Source: CAILKP01 sp038231815
GTDB taxonomy: Bacteria > Planctomycetota > Phycisphaerae > Phycisphaerales > UBA1924
Direction of reading: 5' to 3'
DNA: 46,786 bases
NCBI GenBank assembly: GCA_038231815.1
Contig: JBBRKQ010000023.1
Span: 1-46,786, forward strand
This document shows positions 8,981 to 18,559 of this stretch, one piece after another. Under the pieces are notes generated by a model. It had not been told where the DNA came from, did no database searches, and saw nothing but the letters and a program-made list of their open reading frames with translations. The translations under genes and the position numbers were made by a program. Each line of letters opens with the position of its first letter. Position 1 is the first letter of the stretch.

Positions 8981-9454
8981 ATGTCTAATCCTTCCGACCG
9001 AGTGACAGATCGTCCGCTTGTTCGATACAAGGCGCTCTCGATGCGCGCCACGCTGCCCAGATACCAGACCGAACTCGCCGCGGGGATGGACCTGCACGCC
9101 TGCCTGGCGGACGGGGATGTGCTGACGGTGCAACCGGGGGACATCATCAGGGTTCCGCTTGGCTTTGCTGTAGCGCTGCCGCCAGGGTACGAGGCTCAGA
9201 TCCGGCCACGATCGGGCCTGGCGACCAAGTTTGGCATTACGGTGCCCAACTCACCGGGCACGGTGGATGCGGACTATCGCGGCGAGATGGTGGTGGCGCT
9301 TATCAACCTAGGGCGCGAGCCATTTGTGGTTCGGCATGGCGACAGAGTGGCACAGATGGTGATTGCCCGGCATGCCCACGCGGAGATGGAAATAGTGACA
9401 GAGCTCGATGAAACCAGCCGCGGCACCGGCGGATTTGGCTCGACAGGGGTGTGA
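8981..9454 (+). CDS. dut: Deoxyuridine 5'-triphosphate nucleotidohydrolase (dUTPase)
   Basis: All five trimeric dUTPase motifs are present: AGMDLHA (1), RPRSGLATKFG (2), GTVDADYRGEM (3, with the catalytic Asp), HGDRVAQMVI (4) and RGTGGFGSTG (5). It hydrolyses dUTP to dUMP and PPi, limiting uracil in DNA and feeding dTMP synthesis. Length from ATG 8981 is 157 residues, normal for the family. The frame is open from 8936, but those 15 extra residues would start inside a hairpin. It is the last plus-strand gene before a repeat-bearing gap and the convergent murJ. Confidence 0.95.
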   Translation: MSNPSDRVTDRPLVRYKALSMRATLPRYQTELAAGMDLHACLADGDVLTVQPGDIIRVPLGFAVALPPGYEAQIRPRSGLATKFGITVPNSPGTVDADYRGEMVVALINLGREPFVVRHGDRVAQMVIARHAHAEMEIVTELDETSRGTGGFGSTGV

Positions 9455-9494
9455 GTTGATCCCCGGCTACAACACTCTGGAAACGCAGGATTAC

Positions 9495-9735
9495 AACCTG
9501 AATCACACGAAAAACAAACGCGGAGCTGAAAACCAGACACGCAGAAAGAAGTAGGGACAGAGGAGATTCAACGGCAGGCACCAGCCATTTGAAGACTATC
9601 GGTAATATCCAAGGCGTCATCAACACCACAAAAATAAATCCAACTGTTCCCGCCTTTCTCTGCGTTTCTTGCCTTGAGCACTCTGCTGTCTCTGCGTTCA
9701 TCTCTCCGCCCCGCTTGACCGAACACAGCAGCCAG
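9495..9735. repeat. Dispersed non-coding repeat, copy A, between convergent dut and murJ
   Basis: The 288-nt gap between dut and murJ holds no credible gene. Its right half (about 9655-9730), built from TTTCTCTGCGTTTCTTGCC, then TCTCTGCGTTCATCTCT, then GAACACAGCAGCC, aligns with a second copy at about 35996-36075. Its left half has inversely related sequence (for example CACGCAGAAAGAAGT near 9537-9551), so the transcript could fold back on itself. Translated, it gives the odd Asn/Ala/Glu/Thr/Gln/Arg-type peptides often mis-annotated in bacteria, so I treat it as a repeat and not a gene. Boundaries are approximate. Confidence 0.6.
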
Positions 9736-9742
9736 CACACGC

Positions 9743-11485
9743 TCAGAGCTCATCACCCACAGCTCCGGCCGACTCAATCGGCCCGCCATCTTTCTTGCCG
9801 CGTCGCTGCACCATCCATCGCAATTCAGGCAAACGCAGCAGCAGCGACAGCGCAACGAACAAACCGCCACCGAGCGCTGACGCCGCGACCAGCCGCACAA
9901 GGCGGCCGCTCCAGCTTGCCGGGCGGGGCCAGAGCCAGTACATCACCAGCACCGCCGCGGCCATGAGCGTAACGGCCAGCAGCACTCGGGCGACGGCGCG
10001 GGTGACTTCAGAACCAAACACGGCCTCCGCCGCGGCAGTGCCCATGCGTTTGTGCACAATCACGGCCAGAATAATGCACTGCAGCGTGGCGGAGATGCTG
10101 GTTGCAAAGGCCAGCCCGGCCTCCTTTAAGTACCAGATCAGTCCGAAGTTGGCGAGCACGTTAAAGACCATCACACCGATTGATACCCGCATGGGTGTGA
10201 CCGTGTCGCCCTGCGCGTACAGGGCCCGCGTCAGAACATGATTCAGAGAATACGCCCAGACGCCGGTGCCAAAGCCAAGCACTACCGCCGCGGCGCGGGC
10301 GGTTCCTTCCGCGGAGAATCCGGTCTGCGATGTGCCGAAGCTCTCAAACAGCACACTGACAAGGTCATGCCTCACCAGCACGAGGCCAACGGCGGCTGGC
10401 AGACCGATGAACAGCGACAGGCGAATGCCGCGACGAAGGGTGGAGATGAACACCTTGGGCTCAGTGGCCTGGCGCGACAGCAGCGGGAAGATTGCCGTAG
10501 CCACCGCGATACCAAAGACGCCGAGGGGAAACTGATACAACCGGCTGGACTGCGCGAGGATGCCGTTGGATCGATCATCAAGCGGGTACACGTACCCCAG
10601 CAGCATTGGGCCGAACCAAATGGGGTACATCGCAATCAGCGTGTCAAGGAACGTGTTGAGTTGCAGCGTGCCCAGACCGATGGCCACAGGAATGAACTTG
10701 CTAAGCATCTCTCTGGCCCGGCCATGCACGCTGACCCACTGCGCACGGCGAGGCACCCAGCGAGTATGAGGCCGCAGCAGGCGGGCGAACCACATACACT
10801 GGGTGATGCCCGACAGCACGGTGGCCACGCCGATGAGATACGCGGTGTTTTCGCTGGCGAGGGTGCCGGTAGCCAGCGAGTACGCAGCCACGGCCACGAT
10901 GCAGCCGTTCAGCAGCAATGGCCCGGTTGATGCAGGGCCGAACCTGCCGTGACACTGAAGCATGCCGGCAAGAATCGCCGCGATGCAGATCAGCGGCATG
11001 AACGGCAGCATGACCATAATCAGCTTGAGAGAAAGCAGACGCTCAGGCGTCATGGGAGCCAGCAGCAGAACGGCCAGCAAGGCGAGCTCAATACAGACGG
11101 TAAGAACGCCTGTGATCAGACCCAGCACCGCCACGGTCAGGGAGGCAAGTTTCGCGCCGTCATCAGGATTTTCTTTGAGCGCTTTGGTGTATGCCGGTAT
11201 GAACGCGGCTGTGAGCGCCCCCTCACCAAAGAGGCGTCGAAACAGGTTCGGAATCGTAAATGCCGCGGCAAGGGCAGAGTTGGTGACTGTGTCACCAAAG
11301 ATGCGGCCGACCATGACATCACGCACCATCCCGCCGATGCGCGACAGCAGAGTCACACCAACAACAGCGCGAAGGGCCGATGCAAGCGAGCGGTGCCCGT
11401 GAACATCCGCCGCGTGGGCGGCGGGCGCCAACGGGGCGGCTGGGGGGGTGCGATCTTCAGGATGTGGGGCATCCGTGCCCGTCAT
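9743..11485 (-). CDS. murJ: Lipid II flippase MurJ
   Basis: This polytopic membrane protein of 580 residues has the MurJ/MviN signature: ALRAVVGVTLLSRIGGMVRD, FTIPNLFRRLFGEGALTAAFIP, and later GVFGIAVATAIFPLLSR and TRALYAQGDT. About 14 hydrophobic segments are visible. It moves the lipid-linked peptidoglycan precursor across the cytoplasmic membrane, so the organism probably makes peptidoglycan. The N-terminal 35 residues are Pro/Ala-rich and probably cytoplasmic. ATG 11485 is used. The C-terminus ends in a basic/acidic cytoplasmic tail. The gene is divergent from the fucosidase gene, with 139 nt between starts. Confidence 0.93.
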   Translation of the reverse strand: MTGTDAPHPEDRTPPAAPLAPAAHAADVHGHRSLASALRAVVGVTLLSRIGGMVRDVMVGRIFGDTVTNSALAAAFTIPNLFRRLFGEGALTAAFIPAYTKALKENPDDGAKLASLTVAVLGLITGVLTVCIELALLAVLLLAPMTPERLLSLKLIMVMLPFMPLICIAAILAGMLQCHGRFGPASTGPLLLNGCIVAVAAYSLATGTLASENTAYLIGVATVLSGITQCMWFARLLRPHTRWVPRRAQWVSVHGRAREMLSKFIPVAIGLGTLQLNTFLDTLIAMYPIWFGPMLLGYVYPLDDRSNGILAQSSRLYQFPLGVFGIAVATAIFPLLSRQATEPKVFISTLRRGIRLSLFIGLPAAVGLVLVRHDLVSVLFESFGTSQTGFSAEGTARAAAVVLGFGTGVWAYSLNHVLTRALYAQGDTVTPMRVSIGVMVFNVLANFGLIWYLKEAGLAFATSISATLQCIILAVIVHKRMGTAAAEAVFGSEVTRAVARVLLAVTLMAAAVLVMYWLWPRPASWSGRLVRLVAASALGGGLFVALSLLLRLPELRWMVQRRGKKDGGPIESAGAVGDEL

Positions 11486-11624
11486 GGAATGCAGGTTAGC
11501 GGCTTGGCTCTCGGGTCGCGGGCGAACTGGTAGTCACTCGCCACCGGCCTTTAAGGCAACCGGCCAAACGGTCCACGTACCAAATCGCCACCGGCCCCGG
11601 CCAGTCCGGTACACTGCAACACTC

Positions 11625-13805
11625 ATGCGAACACCATCAGCCACCTCCCGCAGCCTGTGCTTCACCCTAATGGCCGCCGCCGGCTTGGCATGCTTTGCCG
11701 CTGCGGTGGGGTGCAGCGGTTCCGCTCAACAGTCCGAGATCATCACGATGAGCGCCCCATCACCCGAGCACGCCGAGCAGGATGCCCGCATGGCCTGGTG
11801 GCGGGATGCCAAGTTTGGCATGTTCGTGCACTTCGGTCTGTACTCGGTTCCGGCGGGCGAGTGGCCGGGTAAGGGAGCCGGGCACGCAGAATGGATCCGC
11901 GACACAGCGCAGATTCCGGTGGGCGAGTATCAGAAGCTGCTGAGCAAATTCAACCCCACCAGGTTTGATGCGACGGAGTTTGCCCGCATCGCGCAGGATG
12001 CGGGTATGCGATATCTGGTGATCACCAGCAAGCACCACGACGGCTTTTGCCTCTTTGATTCGCAGCAGACCGACTGGGATGTGATGAGCACGCCGTTTCG
12101 GCGTGACATCATGAAAGAACTGTCCGATGCGTGCGGCAAGCTGGGCACGATCACGCCGGGGCAGAAGGTGATTGTGGGGTCGCAGCCGGTCCGCTTCTGC
12201 ATGTACCACTCCATCATGGACTGGCACCAGAGTGACTACTTACCCCGCCGCCCGTGGGAGAAGGCTGGCCGACCCGAAGCTGCCGCGGACTTTGACCGCT
12301 ACACCACATATCTCAAGGCCCAACTGGCAGAAATAACCGGGCCGAAATACGACCCTGGACTCATTTGGTTTGATGGCGAGTGGGAGCCCACCTGGACGCA
12401 CGCCCGCGGCGGTGACCTAGCCAAATACATGCGCACAATCGCGCCCAATGTGATCTTCAACAACCGCATCGATACTGGGCGTGACGGCCTGGCAGGGGGT
12501 ACCGAGGGCACGCACTACGGCGACTACGAGACACCCGAGCAGACCATCCCCGAAAAAGGCTTCCCCGGCGATTGGGAAACCTGCATGACCATCAACGGGA
12601 ACTGGGGCTACAACGCGGCGGACAAAGATTTTAAAAGCAGCGAGGATCTGATCAAGAAACTCTGCGACATTGCCGGCAAGGGTGGCAATTTTCTGCTGAA
12701 TGTCGGCCCCACGGGCGAGGGCGTGATCCCACCGGAAAGTGTGAAGATTCTCAGCGAAATGGGACAGTGGATGCGGATCAACGGTGATTCGATCTACGGC
12801 ACCGTGCGTTCTCCGCTGGCCGCGACCCCATCGTGGGGACGGGTGACAATGAAGCCGACGGCTACAGGCGCAACGCTGTACTTACACGAGTTTGTGCCCC
12901 CCGCGGATGGCAAGCTGGTGCTCGGCGGGCTGCTCAATGAGCCCGGGCGAGCCTGGTTGCTGCAAAGTCCCGCATCGTCGAACATTCCATTCCTGATCGC
13001 CGAGCGCAAAGATGGACAAATTATCGTTGACACCACAAACGTCACCCGTGGCTCGCTCACCGGCACGCGTCCGGTTGCCGTCTACGCCGTCGAGATCATC
13101 GGCAAGCCGGACCTGATCAACCCCCCCACCATTGGTGCCGGAAGTGATTACTTCCTCGAGTCAATCGAGGTGTCGGCAACCGCTGACCGCACCGATGTGC
13201 AGGTACGCGTGACGAGCGATGGTTCGACACCGACGGCACGCTCACCACTTGCCGGTGCCCCCATCAAGCTAACGGGCACATCCACCGTGCTGGCCCGCAG
13301 CTACCGCGATGGCAAGGCTGTAACACCGGTGGTCAGCCGCACGTTTACAAAGGTGACTCCGCAGGCCGCAGCACACGTTGCCGCAGTCAATCCCATGCTA
13401 ACGCTGGACGTATACGAGGGCGAGTGGGACAAACTGCCAGAATTTGACTCACTCAAGCCGGTCAAGACGCTGCTGACTGGTGACATCAACACCAGTGCGG
13501 CGAGTCGGAAGGAGCAGTACGCCCTGCGGTACACCGGCTTTTTCAAAGTAGAGACAGCGGGAATGTACGACTTAAGCCTTACGAGCGATGATGGCAGCAG
13601 GCTGCTGGTCGGCAACAAGGTACTGATTGACAACGATGGGCTGCACCAATCCATCGAGAAACGCGGCGTAATAGCGCTGGCCATGGGCTGGCACCCCATC
13701 ACTATCGAAATGTTCCAGGAGACTGGTGGCGCAGGCTTGGCCGTGAGCATTTCCGGACCGGGCATGAACAAACAGCCGCTGGCGAAAATGATGCTCGGTC
13801 ATTGA
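11625..13805 (+). CDS. Secreted alpha-L-fucosidase (GH29) with PA14 domain
   Basis: From ATG 11625 the protein is 726 residues; the frame is open further upstream but the signal peptide begins here. A hydrophobic stretch ending in AAAVGC suggests a lipoprotein, with the Cys near residue 30, although the lipobox is not ideal. The GH29 catalytic domain covers about residues 50-400: WWRDAKFGMFVHFGLYSVP, ITSKHHDGFCLFDS, YHSIMDWH and LIWFDGEW, whose Asp250 is the expected nucleophile, then NFLLNVGPTGEG. A beta-sandwich and a chitobiase-type C-terminal segment follow. A PA14-like domain (about 590-720; YEGEWDKLPEFDS, DDGSRLLVG, LIDNDGLH) probably binds sugar. It should release fucose from glycans at the cell surface. 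The acid/base residue is not identifiable by eye. Confidence 0.9.
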   Translation: MRTPSATSRSLCFTLMAAAGLACFAAAVGCSGSAQQSEIITMSAPSPEHAEQDARMAWWRDAKFGMFVHFGLYSVPAGEWPGKGAGHAEWIRDTAQIPVGEYQKLLSKFNPTRFDATEFARIAQDAGMRYLVITSKHHDGFCLFDSQQTDWDVMSTPFRRDIMKELSDACGKLGTITPGQKVIVGSQPVRFCMYHSIMDWHQSDYLPRRPWEKAGRPEAAADFDRYTTYLKAQLAEITGPKYDPGLIWFDGEWEPTWTHARGGDLAKYMRTIAPNVIFNNRIDTGRDGLAGGTEGTHYGDYETPEQTIPEKGFPGDWETCMTINGNWGYNAADKDFKSSEDLIKKLCDIAGKGGNFLLNVGPTGEGVIPPESVKILSEMGQWMRINGDSIYGTVRSPLAATPSWGRVTMKPTATGATLYLHEFVPPADGKLVLGGLLNEPGRAWLLQSPASSNIPFLIAERKDGQIIVDTTNVTRGSLTGTRPVAVYAVEIIGKPDLINPPTIGAGSDYFLESIEVSATADRTDVQVRVTSDGSTPTARSPLAGAPIKLTGTSTVLARSYRDGKAVTPVVSRTFTKVTPQAAAHVAAVNPMLTLDVYEGEWDKLPEFDSLKPVKTLLTGDINTSAASRKEQYALRYTGFFKVETAGMYDLSLTSDDGSRLLVGNKVLIDNDGLHQSIEKRGVIALAMGWHPITIEMFQETGGAGLAVSISGPGMNKQPLAKMMLGH

Positions 13806-13968
13806 TTGATTCTGTTGAAGCATGACCTCGGGGCCACCGCGAAGGAGCTCCGAGGAATAAGACCGCTCGTCCGGTTTGGCTGGGGTAAACCCACCAATAG
13901 CGCTCGGCTGCCGCGGCCATGCGAGCAGCGAACTCACGCAGGATGAAACGCGGGACCGATACCGCGAT

Positions 13969-15732
13969 ATGAATGAACTTCCCTACAACGCCTTCGCTAG
14001 CTTGGCTCGGTTCATGGATCCGTGGGAGCAGTTGATCGTTGTGGCGATTGGCGCTGACACTGGCGATAGCATTGCGATGTGCGGCAGGGAGTTTCATGCA
14101 GCGCAGGTATGGGCACTCAAATCCACCATCAACGCGTACGGGGACGCGGGCAAGCGGTTCGCAAGCCAGCGCAGCATCGGCCAGTTCGAGGCGACGGGCA
14201 GGTCAATCGCTGATACGGCCCTAGCCCAAGTTCAGAACACCGAGCCGTTTGGCATCGATGACTGGGCGGTCTCGAACGCCATAGGGCAGGTAGATCTCCT
14301 GCTGATCGACACGCACACTATTGGTCTTGCTGAACTCGAAGCCACGCAGCGACTGCTACAAAATGGCTGCAAGGCAATTCACTGTCGCGTTCCATGGACA
14401 GCAGCCAACTCTTCATGCGCTGGGCTTGCTGAAGTGTCACGGTTCTTTCAAAATCTCGGGTTCGAGCTGTACCAAATTCACGAGACACTGTGCAGCGGTC
14501 TGGAGAAACGAGTTGTCGGTCTCGAAGGGCTCTGGCTACACCGCGACCTACTCGCCCACGCGGCCTCGCTCCCCGCCGAGCGGCTTGAAATCACCGCGGC
14601 AAACCTTTTTCGGAGGCTACTGGAGCGCTGCAGCACGATGGGGTATCAGCGCGTCGCGATTTATGGTGCGGGCAAGGACCTGCGCATGCGGGCCGCAGCA
14701 CTGGCCGAACCACCGGTGCATCTGGACTGCATCATCGATGACAGTGCAAAGCTGACTGGTACCAGCTTCATGAAACTTCCGATCGTTCCGCTCAGTCAGG
14801 TCGCGGCACGGGGGGTTGACTGCATCGTCGTATGCAGCAGCGGGTACGAGGACAGCATGATCGAGCGGTGCAGCAGCGTGCGAACAGTCTCGAGCAAGCC
14901 GGTGGCTGTTGTTCCGGTGCACCAGTCGCACCCGCGGCTGATTGGGAGGCACCCCCTCATCCGGCCGCAGCATCAGGCTCAGATTCCAGCGCCGTCGGCG
15001 ATCAGCGAGCTTGAAGCCAAGACCGGGCCGCAATCACCTCTGGAGGTGTTTCACAACCCAGGCTACCTGAACATCACCGCGGCACAGCTCAGGCACCTGG
15101 CGAGCCTGAAGCTTGATGAGCAAATCAGAGGTCGCAGCGTGCTTGAAGTCGGCGCAGGCATCGGCGATCTCACCGGCTTTTTCGCAGATCGTGGCTGCAG
15201 CGTGCTGGCGACGGATGTCCGGCCAGCCAATGTTGCGGTTATCCGGGAACGATTCGCCGCGGTGCCCACAGTGCGGACGGGGCTGATCGACCTTGAATAT
15301 GTGCCTGCTGAACTTGATTCCGGTTTCGATGTTGTGTTCTGCTACGGCGTGCTGTACCACCTTGAGAAGCCTGCCGAGGCGCTGGCGGCGATGAGCCGGC
15401 TCTGCCGCGGCACGATGATCATCAGCACCTGCGTCTCCTTTGGCGAGCACGAGGCGATCAACCTCATTGGCGAGACCGCATCCGACCCGTCGCAGGCGGC
15501 ACGCGGCACCGGATGCCGCCCCACGCGGCCGTGGGTGCTGGCCCGCCTGCAGGAGCACTTTGAACACGTGTACATGCCCGTCACCCAGCCGAAGCACCCG
15601 GAGTTTCCGCTGGACTGGACGTCGGGCAATCCGGGTTCACTGCTTCACCGGGCCGTGTTCATTGCTTCACGTGAGCCGATTGACAACCCGCGACTCGGAT
15701 CGGCACTGCCGACATACCAGTGTGCGGAGTAA
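13969..15732 (+). CDS. Three-part protein with C-terminal SAM-dependent methyltransferase
   Basis: From ATG 13969 (MNELPYNAF) the protein is 587 residues; the frame is open from 13876 but that part looks non-coding. Residues 1-200 resemble a degenerate Rossmann-like domain (VDLLLIDTHTIGLAELE, FFQNLGFELYQIHE), reminiscent of FkbM-type methyltransferases but lacking a clear SAM loop. Residues about 220-330 (RVAIYGAGKDLRMRAAAL, DCIIDDSAKLTGTSF, DCIVVCSSGYED) look like the nucleotide/sugar-binding domain found beside sugar C-methyltransferases and PglD-like proteins. Residues about 380-560 form a class I methyltransferase: VLEVGAGIGDLTGFFADRG (motif I) and FDVVFCYGVLYHLEKP. A role in modifying surface glycans is likely but the substrate is unknown. 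Its neighbours are glycoside hydrolases. Confidence 0.8.
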   Translation: MNELPYNAFASLARFMDPWEQLIVVAIGADTGDSIAMCGREFHAAQVWALKSTINAYGDAGKRFASQRSIGQFEATGRSIADTALAQVQNTEPFGIDDWAVSNAIGQVDLLLIDTHTIGLAELEATQRLLQNGCKAIHCRVPWTAANSSCAGLAEVSRFFQNLGFELYQIHETLCSGLEKRVVGLEGLWLHRDLLAHAASLPAERLEITAANLFRRLLERCSTMGYQRVAIYGAGKDLRMRAAALAEPPVHLDCIIDDSAKLTGTSFMKLPIVPLSQVAARGVDCIVVCSSGYEDSMIERCSSVRTVSSKPVAVVPVHQSHPRLIGRHPLIRPQHQAQIPAPSAISELEAKTGPQSPLEVFHNPGYLNITAAQLRHLASLKLDEQIRGRSVLEVGAGIGDLTGFFADRGCSVLATDVRPANVAVIRERFAAVPTVRTGLIDLEYVPAELDSGFDVVFCYGVLYHLEKPAEALAAMSRLCRGTMIISTCVSFGEHEAINLIGETASDPSQAARGTGCRPTRPWVLARLQEHFEHVYMPVTQPKHPEFPLDWTSGNPGSLLHRAVFIASREPIDNPRLGSALPTYQCAE

Positions 15733-15881
15733 TCCGTGGCTGAGTCGCCGGATACCCGACCAACCAAGCGGGTTCAAAGTCCATGCGTGCGCACTTTTCT
15801 GCTGAGTGCTGCGAGGAAGTATGCCGGCGACCAAAGACCGATCCACACCCGTACGGATCGTCCATACTCCCCGTCGCTCGC

Positions 15882-18311
15882 TTAACATCCAGCCGCGAAG
15901 GCGTTGACAAAGGTAATAAAGTCGGATCCATCAATCACGCCGTCAGGGCTTAGCCCATCGCCGCCGCCGCCGGCAACATCGGCCAGTGCATCTACAGACA
16001 CATCACCCGCGCTAAAGCTGTTGATGAACGCAATAAAATCTTCGCCATCGACCACACCGTCGCCGCAGCTGGTAATGCCCGGTCCCCCAACGCCAGCGGT
16101 ACCAGCGACATCCGCCAGCGAGCATCGCTGGGCAACGGTCAGCACGGCGGCATCGCTCGTAAATGTGCCGCAGGCCGAGGCCAGGTTGCTAATCACGCAG
16201 CGAAATTGATCGAGCGATGGAGTGCTGTTTGTAGCCGTGGTGACCTCGGTAAGAACCAGCGTGGCAGAGGTTGCACCAGCGATGGTGCCAAGGCCCGCAC
16301 GCAAGCCATCGCCAAGATTGGCCCAGGAGCCAGCCGCCCCGTGGCGACCTTGCCAGCGATAGGACGCGGGCACACCGCCGATACCGACCGCACCCGTCGG
16401 CACAGAAAACGCAACCCGACCGCCGTTGCAGGCCGTGACGCTGGCTGGCGAACGCATGACCGCCGCGGCGGAGGTGATCGTGATTGTCTGACCGGCGGCA
16501 TCGAAGCCGATCGTGCTTTGCACTGGCGCACCGTTCGGGGCAGCGACTGTGACGGTGTACTGACCGTAAAACGCACTTGTGGTAAAGCCGCCCTGCGCAT
16601 CGGTCAGGCCGGTCGCATCGGTATGCCAGCGGTTGTAGATCAGATCACGCCACGCCAAGGCGTTTGGCTTGGCCGTCCAGTCGGTCCGGTACATGGCGCC
16701 CTCTGGTAGCCAATGGGCCCCTTCCCAAAAACCCCACATCAAAAACTCGTCAAACTTGGGCTGGCTGAAGATCAGCGTCACAAAGTCGCGGGTGTAATCG
16801 GCCTGCAGGGCTTCATCCAGCACCGTGATATCAAACTCCGTCACGCTGAGGCGGACGGGCAAAGCGTTTAGCGTATCCAGGCGGCGAAGCAACTCGGGAA
16901 TGGGGATGATCGCCGCACCGAAGTGCGCCTGCAAGCCGAGCCGGGTGACGGGCGCACCATTGGCCACGAGCCATCGCACGAGCGCTTGGGTGTAGGCCTG
17001 GTGGGTGGGGTCCACACCTTCGAGCACGTTGTAGTCATTGAGCACGAGACCGATGTTGGCATCGGCGGTGCGGGCTTGCTGGAACCAGCGGACCATCTCG
17101 ATATTGCCCAGCACACCGGCGCTCAGCGGAACCCCAGCGACGCCGGGAATGCGGCCCATGACATCGAAGTTATCAAATGGTTCATTGATCACATCCCACT
17201 CGCGCAGCTTGCCACGAGTCGCACCAAGAATCTGCAGAAAGTGGGCGTTGATACGGCCGCGAAGTGTCGCGGGGCTAAGCGTTTCGAGATCAGGGGGTGA
17301 ATTACGCCAGCTCGGCCAGATCAAGTTGTGCCCACGCGTGGGGATGGAGCGGGCGTTCAGCCAATCCAGTGCTGCAAGGCCTTGGGTCTGGCCCCAAGTC
17401 TCCCAGAAGGGCCACTTCAGATGATTCTCGATGACCGCGCTGGAAAAATTCGCAAGAAATGTGGAGCGGTACGTGTCGCTGTTCGGCCCGGCGCCCACCA
17501 ACACATCGGCGGCCAGCGCGGTACCAAAGCCAAAGGCGTGCTTTGTGAGATTGACATGGACGCTGGCACCCGCAACCGGTTGGCCCAGGCAATCAACCAC
17601 ACGAATGTTCATGGCACCTTTGCGATGCTGATTGATCCGCGCATCGGCCTCTGCCCGCCAAGGTGCTGTAGCCTCACGGCCCGGATAGTAAAACGCGGTG
17701 GGCAACGCACCCGGCGTTACCGTTGTACCGTAATTGACCAGCGTCACACCGCCGATTTCAAAGCTCTGCGGGCCGATGGAGAATTGGAATGTCAGGTGTG
17801 CGCCAGCAACCGGGTGATTCGTAACCGCCCGAAAGGGCACGCTGTAACGCTGCCAGGTGCCAGTATCGTTTGGAAACGAGCACGTCAGTGAGTGAAGATA
17901 ATCACCGCTATTGCGCTCAAAGACAACCTGAGCATCAATCGGTCGACCATCAAGCGGGGAAAGCCTGCGAGCCCAGAAACTCAGCAGGAGCAAATCGCCC
18001 TGAGTGACAGGCGCCGTGATGTTCCAGCCGAGCTGGGCGTTGTAGACGTTCGCCCCGGTGCCGACAGTGCTGATGCGAATAGCTCGAGTAAAGGACTGGC
18101 CCGTGACAGCCAACGAGAGGGCCGAGCCACCATTGACCGAGTCGTAGTAGTTGTACGTGGTCATCGCGTTTGCGGGCAGCAGCGGCGTTTGCGCCCAGGC
18201 GGTGGCGGTGACGGCAATGCTCACCAGTGCAGCAGCAAGCCTGCTCCAAAGCGCTGTTCGCCCACGGCCAATTCCCATCGACCACAAAAATTCGATCAGT
18301 GCTGAGCTCAT
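15882..18311 (-). CDS. Secreted GH10 endo-beta-1,4-xylanase with GC-type dockerin-like tail
   Basis: ATG 18311 is chosen because GGAAGAG lies just upstream and a signal peptide follows (LAAALVSIAVTATAWAQ); a longer frame to 18437 exists. The protein is 809 residues. Residues about 45-215 form a CBM4/9-like beta-sandwich. The GH10 barrel spans about 225-565, with the general acid in EWDVINEPFD (Glu377) and the nucleophile in RLSVTEFDI (Glu492); HNLIWPSW is also typical. An Ig-like region with a Cys pair follows. The C-terminus has two Asp-rich dockerin-like repeats (DGVVDGEDFIAFINSFSAGD; DGVIDGSDFITFVNAFAAGC) and ends in Gly-Cys. It should cut xylan outside the cell. The tail probably serves export or anchoring. 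It is convergent with the methyltransferase gene (149-nt gap, nothing clear inside). Confidence 0.92.
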   Translation of the reverse strand: MSSALIEFLWSMGIGRGRTALWSRLAAALVSIAVTATAWAQTPLLPANAMTTYNYYDSVNGGSALSLAVTGQSFTRAIRISTVGTGANVYNAQLGWNITAPVTQGDLLLLSFWARRLSPLDGRPIDAQVVFERNSGDYLHSLTCSFPNDTGTWQRYSVPFRAVTNHPVAGAHLTFQFSIGPQSFEIGGVTLVNYGTTVTPGALPTAFYYPGREATAPWRAEADARINQHRKGAMNIRVVDCLGQPVAGASVHVNLTKHAFGFGTALAADVLVGAGPNSDTYRSTFLANFSSAVIENHLKWPFWETWGQTQGLAALDWLNARSIPTRGHNLIWPSWRNSPPDLETLSPATLRGRINAHFLQILGATRGKLREWDVINEPFDNFDVMGRIPGVAGVPLSAGVLGNIEMVRWFQQARTADANIGLVLNDYNVLEGVDPTHQAYTQALVRWLVANGAPVTRLGLQAHFGAAIIPIPELLRRLDTLNALPVRLSVTEFDITVLDEALQADYTRDFVTLIFSQPKFDEFLMWGFWEGAHWLPEGAMYRTDWTAKPNALAWRDLIYNRWHTDATGLTDAQGGFTTSAFYGQYTVTVAAPNGAPVQSTIGFDAAGQTITITSAAAVMRSPASVTACNGGRVAFSVPTGAVGIGGVPASYRWQGRHGAAGSWANLGDGLRAGLGTIAGATSATLVLTEVTTATNSTPSLDQFRCVISNLASACGTFTSDAAVLTVAQRCSLADVAGTAGVGGPGITSCGDGVVDGEDFIAFINSFSAGDVSVDALADVAGGGGDGLSPDGVIDGSDFITFVNAFAAGC

Positions 18312-18455
18312 AAGTCTCTTCCTGCAGATCGACTGCACTGGGCTTGCCCAAAAACCGGCTGAGGACCGAACATCCACCGGTAACGATATCCGGGACGGCG
18401 CACGCCCGCACGAGATCTGCAGACCGCCGATAACCACGTTGCAGATCTAATAAAC

Positions 18456-18486
18456 AAAAACCCCAAGGCGCGAACGCCTTGGGGGT
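18456..18486 (-). terminator. Rho-independent terminator after rpsF
   Basis: On the minus strand the stem CCCCAAGGCG / CGCCTTGGGG closes a TTCG tetraloop and runs into TTTTTG. It sits about 75 nt after the rpsF stop and ends the glmU-prs-rplY-pth-rpsF run. It also separates this block from the xylanase gene, whose start is 145 nt further on. Confidence 0.92.
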
Positions 18487-18559
18487 TCTTAATGATAAAA
18501 GTCGTACAGCATCGGGCTGGGGCCAAGGCACCCAGCTTCGAACTTACTCAGCTTCGAAC

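Noticed and set aside
9568..9900. Small minus-strand frame rich in Arg, Cys, Asn and Glu
   Set aside because: It is a translation of the dispersed repeat and antisense/out of frame with murJ.
15839..15860. Hairpin CGATCC/GGATCG between the methyltransferase and xylanase genes as a bidirectional terminator
   Set aside because: The stem is only 6 bp with a 10-nt loop and no T run on either strand.
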